Shown here: piece by piece, positions 8,320 to 17,599 of the stretch
Numbering within the stretch: the stretch's first letter is position 1
Layout of the letters: every line of letters begins with the position of its first letter
Assembly (NCBI GenBank): GCA_963745595.1
Contig: CAVUYB010000014.1
Span: forward strand, 172,923-236,922
DNA: 64,000 nt
From: DASZUK01 sp963745595
GTDB taxonomy: Bacteria > Actinomycetota > Acidimicrobiia > Acidimicrobiales > RAAP-2
Direction of reading: 5' to 3'
The notes under the pieces: generated by a model
Database searches by the model: none
What the model was told of the DNA's origin: nothing
What the model saw: the letters and a program-made list of their open reading frames with translations, nothing else
Position numbers and translations under genes: made by a program

Positions 8320-9683
8320 GGCGAACGGCACCGGCGCTGCTGATCGTCGCGCTCGTCGTCGCGGCGGTCGGCAGCCTCGGCGCGCCGCTGATCACGAGCG
8401 TGGCGACGACGTTCCACGTATCGCTGGCCGCCGCGCAGTGGACCTTGACGATCACGCTGCTGACGGGTGTCGTGGCGACGCCGGTCCTCGGCCGCCTCGG
8501 CGCCGGGAAGCATCGGCGGGCAACCGTACTGGCGACGCTCGGTGTCGTCGTCGTCGGCAGCGCGCTGACCGTCCTGCCGCTGCCGTTCGCCTGGTTGGTC
8601 GTCGGCCGCGGCGCCCAGGGCGTCGGCCTCGGGCTGACCGCGTTGATGATCGGCGTCGCCCGCGACCATCTGCCGCCCCAACGGGCAGCGGCGACGATCG
8701 CCCTCGTCTCGGTGGCGTCGACGGTCGGGATCGGCATCGGCTATCCGCTGGCCGGCCTGCTCGCCGACGTCGGCGGTGTCCGGGCCGCCTACGGCTTCGG
8801 CCTGGCCGTCACCGCCCTCGCGCTGCTTGTCGCGGCCGCGACGATCCCGGCCGCTCCCCCGCGACCGGCCGCGACGGTCGACGTCGCGGGCGCGGTCCTC
8901 CTCGCCGGCGGCCTCACCGCGCTGCTCGTCGTCGCCAGCGAGACACGGCTCTGGCGGACCGACGTTCCGGCCGCGGTCGGACTGGTCGTCGTGGCGATCG
9001 GGCTGCTCGTCGCGTGGTCGGCTGTCGAACGTCGGGTGGCGACGCCGCTGGTCGACCTGCGACTGCTTCGGCAGCCGACGGTGGCCGCGGCGAACGTCGC
9101 GATGCTCGCCGGCGGGATCGGCATGTACCTGCTGCTGACGCTCGTCACCCGGTACGCGCAGACGCCACGCTCGACCGGCTACGGGTTCGGGCTGTCGACG
9201 TTCGCGGCTGGCCTCGTCCTCGTCCCGTTCTCCGCCCTCGGCTTCGTCGCCGGCCGGGCCGTCCCCCGCGTCCGGGCGCCGGCTACCCGCGTCCTCGGCG
9301 GCGCCGCGGCCGTCGTCCTCGTCGCGTTCATCGTCTTCGGCGTCGCCCGGTCGAGCCTGGCCGGGCTCGTCGTCGCCATGGCCGCCCTCGGGCTCGGGGT
9401 CGGCGCGTTCTCCGCGGCGATGCCCGCGGTCATCCTCCGGACGACGCCCCCGAGCGAGACGTCGAGCGCGATGGGCGTGAACCAGGTCGTCCGCGGGACC
9501 GGCTTCTCGCTCGGCTCCGCCATCGGCGGGCTCGTCCTGGCCGCCGCCACCGCAACCGGTCGGCTCTTCCCGACCGACGCCGGCTACACCACCGCGACGT
9601 GGGTCGGGATCGCGGTCATGGCGGTCACCGCGACCGTCAGCGTCGCCATTCCCGACGACCGCGGACCGGAGCCTGGCACCTAA
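8316..9683 (+). CDS. MFS transporter coupled to the TetR regulator
   Basis: 455 residues if it starts at TTG 8316, which overlaps the TetR stop by four bases. Upstream in-frame codons are arginine-rich shadow sequence, so an earlier start is unlikely. The protein is hydrophobic throughout with repeated helices (APALLIVALVVAAVGSLG at the start) and a motif-A-like loop GRLGAGKHRRA. It belongs to the 14-helix drug-efflux type, shorter than the other pumps here. Substrate unknown. Confidence 0.88.
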   Translation: MRRTAPALLIVALVVAAVGSLGAPLITSVATTFHVSLAAAQWTLTITLLTGVVATPVLGRLGAGKHRRATVLATLGVVVVGSALTVLPLPFAWLVVGRGAQGVGLGLTALMIGVARDHLPPQRAAATIALVSVASTVGIGIGYPLAGLLADVGGVRAAYGFGLAVTALALLVAAATIPAAPPRPAATVDVAGAVLLAGGLTALLVVASETRLWRTDVPAAVGLVVVAIGLLVAWSAVERRVATPLVDLRLLRQPTVAAANVAMLAGGIGMYLLLTLVTRYAQTPRSTGYGFGLSTFAAGLVLVPFSALGFVAGRAVPRVRAPATRVLGGAAAVVLVAFIVFGVARSSLAGLVVAMAALGLGVGAFSAAMPAVILRTTPPSETSSAMGVNQVVRGTGFSLGSAIGGLVLAAATATGRLFPTDAGYTTATWVGIAVMAVTATVSVAIPDDRGPEPGT

Positions 9684-9699
9684 GTACACCGAGTTGTAC
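9684..9699. repeat. Short inverted repeat after the MFS stop
   Basis: GTACA (9684-9688) and TGTAC (9695-9699) form a 5-base inverted repeat beginning one base after the pump stop codon, 115 bases before the acyltransferase. The stem is too short for a terminator; a protein-binding site for the downstream gene is possible. The rest of the 130-base gap shows nothing clear. Confidence 0.25.
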
Positions 9700-9814
9700 C
9701 ATTGAGGTCGGCCGGTGGCTTGCAGGTCATCTGCGGGCCAGGGCGCCTCGCCGGCCGCAGTTGGCGCCGGCCGGGCAGGCACCGGTCGGCTCGATCGGAA
9801 GGTCGGTCGTCGGC

Positions 9815-11833
9815 ATGGTCCGCAGGGGGGATGACCCACGGCTCGGCTACCAGCCGGGCCTCGATGGGCTACGGGCGGTCGCCGTGCTCGGGGTCATCGC
9901 GTTCCACAACTTCTCGTGGCTCCCCGGCGGCTACTACGGCGTCGACACGTTCTTCGCGCTCTCCGGTTTCCTGATCACGTCGCTGCTCCTGACGGAGTGG
10001 CGAGACAGCGGGACGATCGCCCTCGTCCGGTTCTGGGGGCGGCGGGCCCGGCGGCTGCTGCCCGCGCTGTTCCTGCTCGTCGCGGTCGTCGGCATCGTCG
10101 CCGCGCTGTGGCCGGCGACGTTCGGCGACGTCGACATCGTGCCGTCGGCCGCGGCCGCGGTGTTCTATGTCGGCAACTGGTACTTCATCGGCGGCCACTC
10201 GACGTACTTCGGCGCGATCACCCAACCGTCGCCGTTCCTCCACACGTGGTCGCTGGCGATCGAGGAGCAGTTCTACCTCGTCTGGCCGCTCGTCGTGCTG
10301 GCGATCCTGCGCGTCGGTCGCCGCCTGACGTACCGCCGCCGGCTCGATGTCCTGCTCGGGACGGCCGTCGTCGGCACGATCGCGTCCGCGGCGGCGATGG
10401 CGTGGCTCGCCCCGACCGGTGGGCTGACGACACGGGCGTACTACGGCACCGACACCCGCGCCCAGGGACTCCTCGTCGGCGCCGCACTGGCCATCGTGCT
10501 CGCCCGGCGAGCCGGTCGGTCGGCGCACCGGCGGCCGACCGTCCCCCGCCCGGTGCTCGCCGGCGTCGCGGTGGCCGGGCTGGTCGGCACCGCCGCGCTG
10601 TGGTTCGGCGTCCCGGAGACGTCCGCCCTGGCGTTCCACGGCGGCTTCCTCCTGGCCGCGGTGGCGGCGACCGCAATCGTCGCCGGCGTCGTCGGCGCGC
10701 CGCGCGGTCCGGCCGCAGTGGCGCTCGCCTGGCGGCCGGTCCGGGCGCTCGGCCGGATCTCGTACGGCGTCTACCTCTGGTACTGGCCGGTCCTGCTCGT
10801 CATGACCGGGCCCCGGCTGCACGCCGGCAGCTGGCTGCTCTTCGGGGAACGGCTCGTCGTCACCGTCGGCATCGCCGCCATCTCGTACCGCCTCGTCGAG
10901 CTGCCGATCCGGCACCGCGTCGTCCCGGGCTGGCGAGCACTCGTCGCCGCACCGGTCGCGGCCGGGCTGACGCTCGTCACGGTGGCCGTCGCCACGTTCG
11001 TCCTGACGAGCCAGGTGTCGCCGCCGGTGTCCGCGACGGTGACCGGCCCCGGCGCGACGAAGGTCCTCCTCGTCGGCGACTCGCTCGCCGGTTCGCTCGG
11101 CGTCGGGCTCGGGCTGACGGCCGCCCACTACGACGTCGACCTCGTCAACGAGGGCTCGCCCGGCTGCTCGCTCTCGATGGACGAGATGATCAAGGTGCTC
11201 GACTACACCGTGCCGCCCGGCGCGCCGTGCCAGCTCGGCGACCCGGACGAGCTCATCGACCAGTGGCGGCGGTGGGTCGACGAGTTCAACCCCGACGTCG
11301 TCGTCTACCTGGCCCGCGGCGAGCTCTTCGACCAGCAGGTCGACGACCGGTGGTCGAACATCGATCAGACCGGCTTCGACCGCTACCTCACCGGCCGGTT
11401 CCACCAGGCCGTCGACGTCCTGCGGTCCCGGGGGGCGGCCGTCGTCCTGCTGACGACGCCGTACTACGACAGCGGCAACCAGCCCGACGGCAGCCCGTGG
11501 CCGGAGGACGAGCCGACACGGGTCGTCACCGACAACGCGATCATCGACGACGTCGTCCGGTCGGTCGACTCGCCGTCGGTCACCGCCTTCGACCTCGGCT
11601 CGCTAACGTCGCCGGGCGACCACTTCGACCAGAACGTCGACGGCGTCGACCTCCGCTGCGGCGACGGCGTCCACTTCACCGAGGCGGCCGGCGAGTGGCT
11701 GGCGCCGCGCCTCTTTCCCGACCTCGTCCGCCTCGGTCGCGACCACCGCGAGACGTCGTCGACCGGGCACTGGTCGGGGACGCCACCGCCGGTCGTCCCG
11801 ACGTGGTGGCCGAAGCTGCCCTGCGCCACTTAG
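9815..11833 (+). CDS. Membrane acyltransferase (OafA/YrhL type) with C-terminal SGNH domain
   Basis: 672 residues from ATG 9815; longer in-frame extension upstream is arginine-rich shadow. The acyltransferase-3 domain (about 1-370) opens LGYQPGLDGLRAVAVLGVI and has the conserved FFALSGFLITSLLL and HTWSLAIEEQFYLVWPL. About ten membrane helices follow, then a periplasmic-type SGNH hydrolase-like domain from about 415 (VLLVGDSLAGSLGVGL, catalytic Ser in GDS; DGVHFTEAAGEWLAP with Asp/His near the end). Such proteins move acyl groups from the cytoplasm onto cell-surface sugars. The acceptor is unknown; no polysaccharide cluster adjoins. Confidence 0.92.
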   Translation: MVRRGDDPRLGYQPGLDGLRAVAVLGVIAFHNFSWLPGGYYGVDTFFALSGFLITSLLLTEWRDSGTIALVRFWGRRARRLLPALFLLVAVVGIVAALWPATFGDVDIVPSAAAAVFYVGNWYFIGGHSTYFGAITQPSPFLHTWSLAIEEQFYLVWPLVVLAILRVGRRLTYRRRLDVLLGTAVVGTIASAAAMAWLAPTGGLTTRAYYGTDTRAQGLLVGAALAIVLARRAGRSAHRRPTVPRPVLAGVAVAGLVGTAALWFGVPETSALAFHGGFLLAAVAATAIVAGVVGAPRGPAAVALAWRPVRALGRISYGVYLWYWPVLLVMTGPRLHAGSWLLFGERLVVTVGIAAISYRLVELPIRHRVVPGWRALVAAPVAAGLTLVTVAVATFVLTSQVSPPVSATVTGPGATKVLLVGDSLAGSLGVGLGLTAAHYDVDLVNEGSPGCSLSMDEMIKVLDYTVPPGAPCQLGDPDELIDQWRRWVDEFNPDVVVYLARGELFDQQVDDRWSNIDQTGFDRYLTGRFHQAVDVLRSRGAAVVLLTTPYYDSGNQPDGSPWPEDEPTRVVTDNAIIDDVVRSVDSPSVTAFDLGSLTSPGDHFDQNVDGVDLRCGDGVHFTEAAGEWLAPRLFPDLVRLGRDHRETSSTGHWSGTPPPVVPTWWPKLPCAT

Positions 11834-11837
11834 TCGG

Positions 11838-12607
11838 TCACCACGGCGGCGCCCCGGTCCGCTCCTCGACGGCGATCCTCCACGAGAAGAGGACCGCCGA
11901 GACCGCGGTGGCCAGGTTGATGCTGGAGACGCCCGGGCGCATCGGCACGGCGATCGTCCGGTCGGCCCGTTCCCGGACCGCGGCCGACAGTCCGTAGCGC
12001 TCGCCACCGACGACCAGGATGGTGTTCGGATCGAGCGTCGACGGCCGGAACGGCTCGCCGTCGGCGTCAAGGGCGACGATCGTCCGGTCGGTGGTCGACG
12101 GCAGCTCGGCGGAAACGGTGTCGACGGCGAACTGCAGGCCGGCCGCGCTTCGGATGGCGACCGGCAACCACGGATCGACCTGCCCGGACACCGTCACCGC
12201 GGCGACGTCGGCGGCCGCGGCGACGCGGATGACCGAGCCGACGTTGCCGGGGTTGCGTGGCCCTTCGAGATGGACGACCGGCCGGCCGTTGGCCGCGAAC
12301 AGCCGGCGATGTCGACCGGCGGCCGGGCCGTGATCGACAGCAGCGGGCTCGACAGGCTGCGCGGGCAGAGGTTGGCGAACCGGACGGGGTCGACGACCTG
12401 GACGACGTCGTCGATGGCCGCCACGACGTCGGGGGCGAGCCGCGCCGCGAGGTTCATGAGCTTGTCGCGGTCGTACGTCACCGCCGTCTGCAGTGCCGAC
12501 CCGAACCGGATGGCGTGGCGGGCCGGGTGGAAGCCTTCGAGGACGACGAACGACGAGTCGTGGTAGGCGGCGTGGAACCGCCGGGTCAGGTCGTTCCCAC
12601 CGATCAG
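11838..12607 (-). pseudogene. TrmH/SpoU-type RNA methyltransferase, split by a one-base deletion
   Basis: Two frames join to one protein. The N-terminal part reads DSSFVVLEGFHPARHAI ... YDRDKLMNLAARLAPDVV ... SLSSPLLSITARPPVDIAG, and the C-terminal part continues LFAANGRPVVHLEGPRNPGN, then VVGGERYGLSAAVRERAD and MRPGVSSINLATAVSAVL, the SPOUT knot motifs. One extra C near 12301-12306 would restore the frame. No ATG, GTG or TTG precedes the first conserved residues; a CTG at 12607 is the only near-cognate start, so a second defect or rare start is possible. Product, if made, would 2'-O-methylate rRNA or tRNA. Sequencing error is as likely as true decay. Confidence 0.7.
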
Positions 12608-12625
12608 CCTCGGTGCCGGCCGACG

Positions 12626-14204
12626 TCAGTCGGCGACCGCGACGATCGGCGCGGCCAACTGGAGGCAGGCCGCCGACCCCTGGTACTGGGCGTCGCCGAA
12701 GTTGAAGACGCCACCGTCGTACGCGACGAGCCGGTAGCCGGCGCCGCTCGGCGTCGGCACCATGCCGGCGATCCCCTCGACCAGCGGCTGCCCGCCCATC
12801 GAGCCGTAGAACGGCGCGTCGAACGCGAAGATCCCCCCGTCGGCCGCGACGAGCCAGTACCCACCGGTCGACTGGTCGGCGGCGATCCCGACGATCGGCG
12901 AGTTGAGCGGCCGTCCACCCATCGAGCCGTCGAAGGTGGCGTCGCCGAACGCGAAGACGCCGCCGTCCGCGCCGACGAGCCAGTAGCCGCGACCGTCGTC
13001 GGTCGGCGCGATGCCGACGATCGGCTGGGTCGGGTGCGTCCCGGAGAGCGAGCCGAACGAACTGGCGTCGCCGAACGCGTAGACGTCGCCTGTCGGATCG
13101 GTCACCCAGTAACCCTGGCCGTCGGGAGTGCTGGCGATGGCCGACGCCACCTTGCCCGGCCGGTACTGCCGCGGGCCGGACGGGCTGTTGAGCACGCCGC
13201 CGAGGTCGGGGGCGTCGCCGAACGCGTGGACGTCGCCGTCGTCGTCGACCAGCCAGTACCCGCCGCCGCCCGGCGTGACCGCGATGCCGACGAGCGGCCA
13301 TGTCGGGTTCGTCCCGCCGAGCGAGCCGGCGAACGTCGTGCTGCCGAACGCGAACGCGCCGCCGTCCGCGCCGACCAGCGCGTAGCCCTGGGCGGCGTTC
13401 GGGTCCGTCGTCGTGCAGCCCGGCGGCGCGACGGCCAGGAACGGGCGGACGTCGGCCGACCACGTGAAGACGAGCGGCGGCGTCGGTCCGGACGGCGCGG
13501 CGACGACGAGCGTGAACGACGGGTACCCCGGTGCGGTCGAGTAACCGGCGCCGGCGACGCAGGCGGCACAGCCGGGCAGCAGCAGGCTCGACAGGATGAC
13601 GTCGCGGTGACCCCACGACGGCCATTGGGTCCCACGCCGTCGATGTCGTGCAGGCGATGTTCCCGCTCCCCGGACCGCCGGCCGGACCGGTGCCGCAGCC
13701 GTCGTCGTACATCCAGCCGAAATCAGCCTCGAGCGGCGAGTTGTCGCCGCCCGACCAGGCCGTCGCGGCCGATCGGCTGCCCGCCGGGGCCGCCGGGTCG
13801 GTGCCGGCGGCCGCGCCGGCCTGCGCACTGGCGTCGGCTGTCGCCGTCAGGCCGAGCAGCGGCGGTAGGCCGCGGTCGACCCGTTCGAGCTCCGTGACGA
13901 CGAAGATCTGCTCCGGCACCGTCAGGCTGGCGTAGTTCGACGGCAGGTTCATCGGGCCGGTCGCCTCGTTCGCCCTCGCCGAGTCGATCTGCGACAGCTC
14001 CGACGCCTGGCAGGCCGTCGACTGGTCGAGCTGGCCGCTGGCGCACGGTGGCCCGTACTGCCAGCCGATGTTGGCCGACGGAAAGTTCGGCGGCAGCAGG
14101 CCGGCGACGGCGCCCGCCGGGCCGATCGGCGCGACGCCGACGAGCATGGCCCCGGCGAGCAGCGCGGCCAGCAGGGTCGCCCGTGCCGCGGCCAGCCGTC
14201 TCAC
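12626..14204 (-). pseudogene. Secreted CAP-like protein with FAFGDA repeats, split by a one-base insertion
   Basis: GTG 14204 gives a signal peptide (VRRLAAARATLLAALLAGA ... GPAGA) and a CAP/SCP-like region (EQIFVVTELERVDRGL; SAATAWSGGDNSPLEADFGW). The frame breaks in the GGG at 13626-13628: removing one base joins TSTAWD to QWPSWGHRDVILSSLL. The second half holds about six repeats of roughly 45 residues of the type GYWLVGADGGVFAFGDA-F-GS--G-P-N-PIVGIA, probably blades of a propeller-like fold. ATG 14243 is an alternative start but would leave only 11 bases to the divergent gene. Likely a cell-surface or extracellular protein. The same repeat ends the sedolisin at 32856. Confidence 0.7.
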
Positions 14205-14254
14205 CGGACGAAACCTAGTCGGCCGGGCCGTGGGCGAGCGCATAACCTCGGGCC

Positions 14255-14878
14255 ATGTACCTCTACGTGCGCAGCCGCCAACTGCAGAACGACGCCGACG
14301 TCGACTGGGCGGCGGCCGTCCGGGCCCGCATGGCCGAGGTGACCGGCAACGACGTCCGGCTGTGGGAAAAGGCCTACTCGCCGGGTACGGGCACGGTGCG
14401 GTGGACGTCGTGGTGGGACGACCTCGCCACGCTCGACCGGGCAGTTGGCGGGCTCCGGGACGACGACGCCTACAGCCAGCTCGCCCGGGACGGCGCGGCG
14501 TCGGCAGTCGGGCCAGCCGACGACGTGATCCTCGGCGTCGTCCACGGCGACCCGGCGGTCGAGATGTCGAGCCGGTACGTCCGGAGCCTCGAGGCCGTCG
14601 GCGCCCAAGGCACGCTCGACCGCGGCCTGACGTCCGGCGTCGAGATCCTGAAGAAGTCGGAGGAGATCACCGGCGTCCCGTCGCTGTTCGTCCGGGCCGT
14701 CACCGGCACGATGGGCGCGTTCGCGTGGCTCAGCGGCTATCCCGACCTCGGGACGTTCCAGGCGACCAACGAGAAGCTGCTGACCGGGTCGACGTGGCTG
14801 TGGTTCCGCGACCGCCACGCGGAAGGTCTCAGCGGGTCGCCGATGCAGATGGCCCTCTACCGGCGGGTCGACGAGTAA
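14255..14878 (+). CDS. Hypothetical protein, 207 residues
   Basis: A clean ORF divergent from the secreted repeat protein. No signal peptide or membrane helix. The start MYLYVRSRQLQND and the later VRWTSWWDDLATLDRAV read like two ferredoxin-like (dimeric alpha/beta barrel) halves, with a second similar block from WLSGYPDLGTFQATNEKLL to the end. That fold guess is weak. No catalytic motif is visible and the neighbours give no clue to function. Confidence 0.75.
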   Translation: MYLYVRSRQLQNDADVDWAAAVRARMAEVTGNDVRLWEKAYSPGTGTVRWTSWWDDLATLDRAVGGLRDDDAYSQLARDGAASAVGPADDVILGVVHGDPAVEMSSRYVRSLEAVGAQGTLDRGLTSGVEILKKSEEITGVPSLFVRAVTGTMGAFAWLSGYPDLGTFQATNEKLLTGSTWLWFRDRHAEGLSGSPMQMALYRRVDE

Positions 14879-14891
14879 TCGATCGACGGAG

Positions 14892-15449
14892 TTACGGCGT
14901 CCGGCCGGTGATCGCCACGATCTGGTCGAGGACCGACGCATCGGCGGCGACATCGACCGGTGGGCCCCACAGGTCGGGGAACGGCGCGTTCGGCACGAAC
15001 TCGACGACGTGGTCGAGGCAGGCCCGCAGGGTGTCATCCGGTAGGTCGAACGGCTGACCGGTCCCCCGGGCGAGGTCCCAGCCGTGCACGACCAGCTCGG
15101 TCAGCGCGATCATCCCCCACCGCTCGTTCGACAGCTCCACGTCGCCGGCTCCGGTGCTCCCCTGCCACGCGGCCGGATCGTCCCACGCCACCGCGAGCGC
15201 CCGCACATGCCCGCCCACCTGCTCCCGCCAACCAGGACCGAAGCGGGCGGCCGTCGGGCGGCCGTCACCAGTCGGCTCAGGCGGGCGATAGCCGGCCAGG
15301 GCGGCGAACTGCTGCGACGCCTGATCGACGTGGTCGATCAGACCGCCGACCGTCAATGCGGCGCAAGGCGTCGGGCCGGCCAGCTGGTCGTCGGTCACCC
15401 CGGCCAGCAACTCGATCATCCGGCGGCTCGCCGGCTCCAGGTCGATCAC
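14892..15449 (-). CDS. TIGR03086-type / DinB-like metal-binding protein
   Basis: 185 residues. It shows the actinobacterial TIGR03086 pattern: PTPCAALTVGGLIDHV near residue 27 with the first metal His, a central four-helix-bundle stretch, and ELVVHGWDLARGTGQPF with a second His near residue 122. Relatives belong to the DinB/mycothiol-dependent maleylpyruvate isomerase superfamily and may use mycothiol as thiol cofactor. Specific reaction unknown. The gene is convergent with the hypothetical at 14255 and divergent from the sulfonate-type operon. Confidence 0.85.
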   Translation of the reverse strand: MIDLEPASRRMIELLAGVTDDQLAGPTPCAALTVGGLIDHVDQASQQFAALAGYRPPEPTGDGRPTAARFGPGWREQVGGHVRALAVAWDDPAAWQGSTGAGDVELSNERWGMIALTELVVHGWDLARGTGQPFDLPDDTLRACLDHVVEFVPNAPFPDLWGPPVDVAADASVLDQIVAITGRTP

Positions 15450-15494
15450 GGATCCTCCTTCGCGTTCCTCAGGCGTCCCGCCGCTCCCGATACC

Positions 15495-15523
15495 GGGCCC
15501 GGTCCCCGGCGTGGACCGGGCCC
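15495..15523. repeat. Perfect 11-base hairpin in the divergent intergenic region
   Basis: GGGCCCGGTCC (15495-15505), a 7-base loop, and GGACCGGGCCC (15513-15523) form a strong stem. There is no T-run, and both neighbouring genes point away, so a classical terminator is unlikely. CCCGAC(A/G)TCATCCC occurs twice just downstream. It may insulate the two promoters or act as a regulatory structure; function is not evident. Confidence 0.5.
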
Positions 15524-15601
15524 CGACATCATCCCAGCCGCGGTCCCGGCCTCGTGCCGGCTCGGTCCCGACGTCATCCCCGTCCCGATCCCGATTAATA
15601 C

Positions 15602-15630
15602 TTGACTCAACCAGTCTGATTTAGTAAATA
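15602..15630 (+). promoter_or_regulatory. AT-rich promoter of the sulfonate-type operon
   Basis: The stretch 15594-15641 is much richer in A/T than its surroundings. TTGACT (15602-15607) and TAAATA (15625-15630) are 17 bases apart. Transcription would then begin near 15637, which favours ATG 15639 over ATG 15630 as the translated start and suggests a leaderless mRNA. The complement contains AAATCAGACTGGTTG, resembling AT-rich sequence upstream of other genes in the window. Confidence 0.4.
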
Positions 15631-16730
15631 TGTCGACAATGAAGACTCAACTCCTCGAGACCGACCGCCCGAAGACCGACCGCCCGAAGACTCGTCGCCT
15701 GATCTCGGTGCTCGGCGCGGCCACGGTCGGCGCGGCCCTGCTCACGGTCACCGCCGTCGGTAACGACGTGGCCGGGGCGACGTCATCCCAGCAAGGGGCC
15801 ACGTCGTCGGCGAAGAACGCGGCGACGGCGATCCCTCCGGGCACGGTGCTGCGGGTCGGCGAGCAGCTGAAGAACCTGTCGTTGGTGCTGTCGCTGAGCG
15901 GCGAGGACAAGAACCTGCCGTACCAGGTCCAGTACTCGGAGTTCGTAGGCGGCCCGCCGATGCTCCAGGCGTTCGAGGGCGGATCGCTCGACGTCGGGTT
16001 CATCCAGAGCACGCCGCTGATCCTCGCCCAGTCGGCCGGCCAGACGGTGACGGCGGTGGCCGGTTGGGCCAGCCAGGGAAGTGGCTATGCGCTGGTCTCG
16101 TCGCCCGGCGCCCACTCGATCACGTCGTGGGCCGGGCTCCGCGGCAAGCGGGTGGCGTTCCAGGAGGGGACCGCGCTCGAAGGTGCCCTGCTCGAAGGCC
16201 TCCACTCCGCGGGCCTCGATCTCTCGGACATCACGCCGGTCAACGTGCCGGCGACGCAGGTCGCGGCGGCGCTGCAGGGCGGGTCGGCGGACGCCGGTAT
16301 CGAGGTCGAGCCGTTGCTCAGCGCCTACCTGCAGGCGAACCCGAGCGCGAAGATCATCACCCGGCCGACGGCACTGACCGAACGGGCGGACTTCTTGATC
16401 TCCGACTCGTCCGCACTCGCCGACCGGGCGAAGTCGGCGGCGATCGCTGACTACATCACGCGCCTGATCAAGGCGTACGCGTACCTGAAGAACCACCCGA
16501 GCGTCGTGATCCAGACGGTCTACGAGCAGCAGTACGGTCTCTCGGCGGCCCGCGCCGCGGCGGTGTCCACGACGATCGGGCCGTCGTCGTTCTTCACGCT
16601 GCCCGGCGCGATGCTCGCCCCGCAGCAACGGCTGGCCGGCCTCTACAAGGCGGCCGGCGCGATCCCTTCGACGGTGCCGGTCGGCAAGGAGTTCGACCCG
16701 CGCTTCAACCAGCTGGTCACGGGCTCATGA
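15630..16730 (+). CDS. ABC transporter substrate-binding protein, aliphatic sulfonate/taurine type
   Basis: 366 residues (three fewer if ATG 15639 is used). Positively charged start with a perfect DRPKTDRPKT duplication, hydrophobic signal segment LISVLGAATVGAALLTVTAVG, and no cysteine anywhere, so it is not a lipoprotein and may stay anchored by the uncleaved segment or float. The mature part is a type II periplasmic-binding fold of the SsuA/TauA/NrtA group (DVGFIQSTPLILAQ; WAGLRGKRVAFQEGTALEG). First gene of the operon; its TGA overlaps the permease ATG by four bases. Confidence 0.9.
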   Translation: MSTMKTQLLETDRPKTDRPKTRRLISVLGAATVGAALLTVTAVGNDVAGATSSQQGATSSAKNAATAIPPGTVLRVGEQLKNLSLVLSLSGEDKNLPYQVQYSEFVGGPPMLQAFEGGSLDVGFIQSTPLILAQSAGQTVTAVAGWASQGSGYALVSSPGAHSITSWAGLRGKRVAFQEGTALEGALLEGLHSAGLDLSDITPVNVPATQVAAALQGGSADAGIEVEPLLSAYLQANPSAKIITRPTALTERADFLISDSSALADRAKSAAIADYITRLIKAYAYLKNHPSVVIQTVYEQQYGLSAARAAAVSTTIGPSSFFTLPGAMLAPQQRLAGLYKAAGAIPSTVPVGKEFDPRFNQLVTGS

Positions 16731-17599
16731 CGCTCGCGGACGTGCTCGCCCCCGCACCGACCGGCGAGCCGCCGGCGGGGCTCTCCTCTCTGGTGAAGCT
16801 CCCGTTGGCCGGCGCGACGGTCGCGACGAAGACCAAGCGTCACCGGTCGCTCGGCCGGGGCAGCCAGCGGCTGATCGGCGTCGTCCTGCTCCTCGGCCTC
16901 TGGGAGATGGCGTCGTTGGCCGGTTGGATCCGGCCGGAGGAGCTGGCCGCGCCGACCGCGGTCGTGTCGGCCGGCGCCCACCTCGTCGCCACCGGCGCGC
17001 TCCAGTCGGCGCTCTGGGCGTCATTGCAGAGGGTGTTCTGGGGTCTCGCCATCGGCGTACCGCTCGGCGCGGGGCTGGCGCTGCTCGCCGGCATCAGTCG
17101 GTCGGGCGAGAACCTGATCGACGCGAACGTCCAGATGCTGCGCTTCGTCCCGATCATCGGACTGGAGTCGCTCTTCGTCCTGTGGCTCGGCGTCGGCGAG
17201 ACGGCGAAGATCTCGATGATCAGCCTCGGGGTCATGTTCCCCATCTACATCAATACGTTCGCCGCGGTGCGGTCGATCGACCCTCGCTATCACGAGCTGG
17301 CGGACGTGATCGGGCTCGGCCGGTGGCAACGGATCCGCCGCATCGTGCTGCCGGCGACGCTGCCCGGCTTCCTGGTCGGCCTGCGGATGGCGATGGCCGT
17401 AGCGTGGCTGCTGCTCGTCTTCGCGGAGCAGATCAACGCGTCGAGCGGCCTCGGGTACCTCATCGTCGAAGCGCAGACGTACTTCCAGTCGAACGTCATC
17501 GTCGTCTGCCTCGCCTGCTACGCGGTGCTCGGGCTGCTCACGGACGTGCTCGTCCGGACGCTCGAACGTGTCCTACTGCCGTGGGTGCCGGGCCGATGA
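16727..17599 (+). CDS. ABC transporter permease, sulfonate/taurine type
   Basis: 290 residues with a long polar N-terminus and about six helices. The BPD-transport EAA loop is visible around DPRYHELADVIGLGRWQRIR followed by VLPATLPGFLVGLRM, as in SsuC/TauC. It overlaps the genes on both sides by ATGA, so all four proteins of the operon are translationally coupled. It would form the membrane channel with the ATPase at 17596 and take ligand from the binding protein at 15630. Confidence 0.93.
   Translation: MTLADVLAPAPTGEPPAGLSSLVKLPLAGATVATKTKRHRSLGRGSQRLIGVVLLLGLWEMASLAGWIRPEELAAPTAVVSAGAHLVATGALQSALWASLQRVFWGLAIGVPLGAGLALLAGISRSGENLIDANVQMLRFVPIIGLESLFVLWLGVGETAKISMISLGVMFPIYINTFAAVRSIDPRYHELADVIGLGRWQRIRRIVLPATLPGFLVGLRMAMAVAWLLLVFAEQINASSGLGYLIVEAQTYFQSNVIVVCLACYAVLGLLTDVLVRTLERVLLPWVPGR

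Noticed and set aside
9869..11404. Minus-strand frame of 511 codons opposite the acyltransferase
   Set aside because: Composition is that of an antisense shadow (Arg, Asp, Glu, Gln) and the plus strand has a complete acyltransferase-3/SGNH protein.
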